Assembly (NCBI GenBank): GCA_937967875.1
Contig: CALBTQ010000512.1
Span: forward strand, 1 to 5,631
From: an uncultured Pseudomonadota bacterium
GTDB lineage: Bacteria; Lernaellota; Lernaellaia; Lernaellales; Lernaellaceae
Direction: 5' to 3'
Length of the DNA stretch: 5,631 nucleotides
Made by a program: the position numbers and the translations under genes. This document shows, piece after piece, positions 5,586-5,631 of the stretch. Every line of letters starts with the position of its first letter. Position 1 is the first letter of the stretch. Below the pieces are notes generated by a model, which saw only the letters and a program-made list of their open reading frames with translations, was not told where the DNA came from and did not search any database.

Positions 5586-5631
5586 AGATCGGAAGAGCGT
5601 CGTGTAGGGAAAGAGTGTAGATCTCGGTGGT
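5586..5631. other. Illumina TruSeq universal adapter sequence (artefact)
   Basis: From AGATCGGAAGAGC (5586-5598) to the end, all 46 bases match, as I recall it, the reverse complement of the TruSeq universal adapter, including GTCGTGTAGGGAAAGAGTGT (5599-5618). This is untrimmed read-through at a contig edge, not genomic DNA. It creates the false rpoB ending IDRKSVV-stop. Since adapter and gene could share a base by chance, the true junction could be one or two bases off. Confidence 0.97.

Overview
The window is a contig end from a GC-rich bacterium. It carries the conserved tufA-rpmG-secE-nusG-rplK-rplA-rplJ-rplL-rpoB cluster, all on the + strand. The protein sequences, chiefly RpoB, NusG and L11, and the cysteine-type bL33 suggest a lineage near the former Deltaproteobacteria (Myxococcota, Desulfobacterota or a related uncultured phylum). 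I judged this by eye from family memory, without a search, so the lineage is tentative.

Layout. Bases 1-68 are the last 21 codons of EF-Tu. rpmG (bL33) follows after 13 bp. A strong imperfect hairpin with a T tract (257-299) separates rpmG from secE, which has a GTG start. nusG begins 9 bp after secE, and rplK (uL11) and rplA (uL1) follow at short spacings. A 236-bp gene-free leader (2244-2479) then precedes rplJ (uL10, TTG start). It holds a GC-rich inverted-repeat region, a well-formed L10-leader RNA (2314-2375) with kink-turn-like architecture, another hairpin, and a pyrimidine tract complementary to the rplJ Shine-Dalgarno. rplL (bL12) follows. The 155-bp rplL-rpoB gap holds a terminator-like hairpin (3463-3503) and a second long hairpin (3511-3544). 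rpoB starts at 3595 and is cut off at about 5585.

The last 46 bases (5586-5631) are not genomic. They match the reverse complement of the Illumina TruSeq universal adapter. The apparent rpoB stop codon at 5605-5607 lies in this adapter and is an artefact, so rpoB is truncated by the assembly and not by mutation.

Together the genes supply translation elongation (EF-Tu, the L1 and L12 stalks, bL33), the Sec translocon subunit SecE, the elongation factor NusG and the RNA polymerase beta subunit. Regulation visible in the sequence sits in three non-coding gaps: rpmG-secE, the rplJ leader and rplL-rpoB. I see no mobile element, CRISPR array, tRNA or novel protein system. The points worth a second look are the RNA structures, a degenerate zinc site in bL33, and the adapter contamination.
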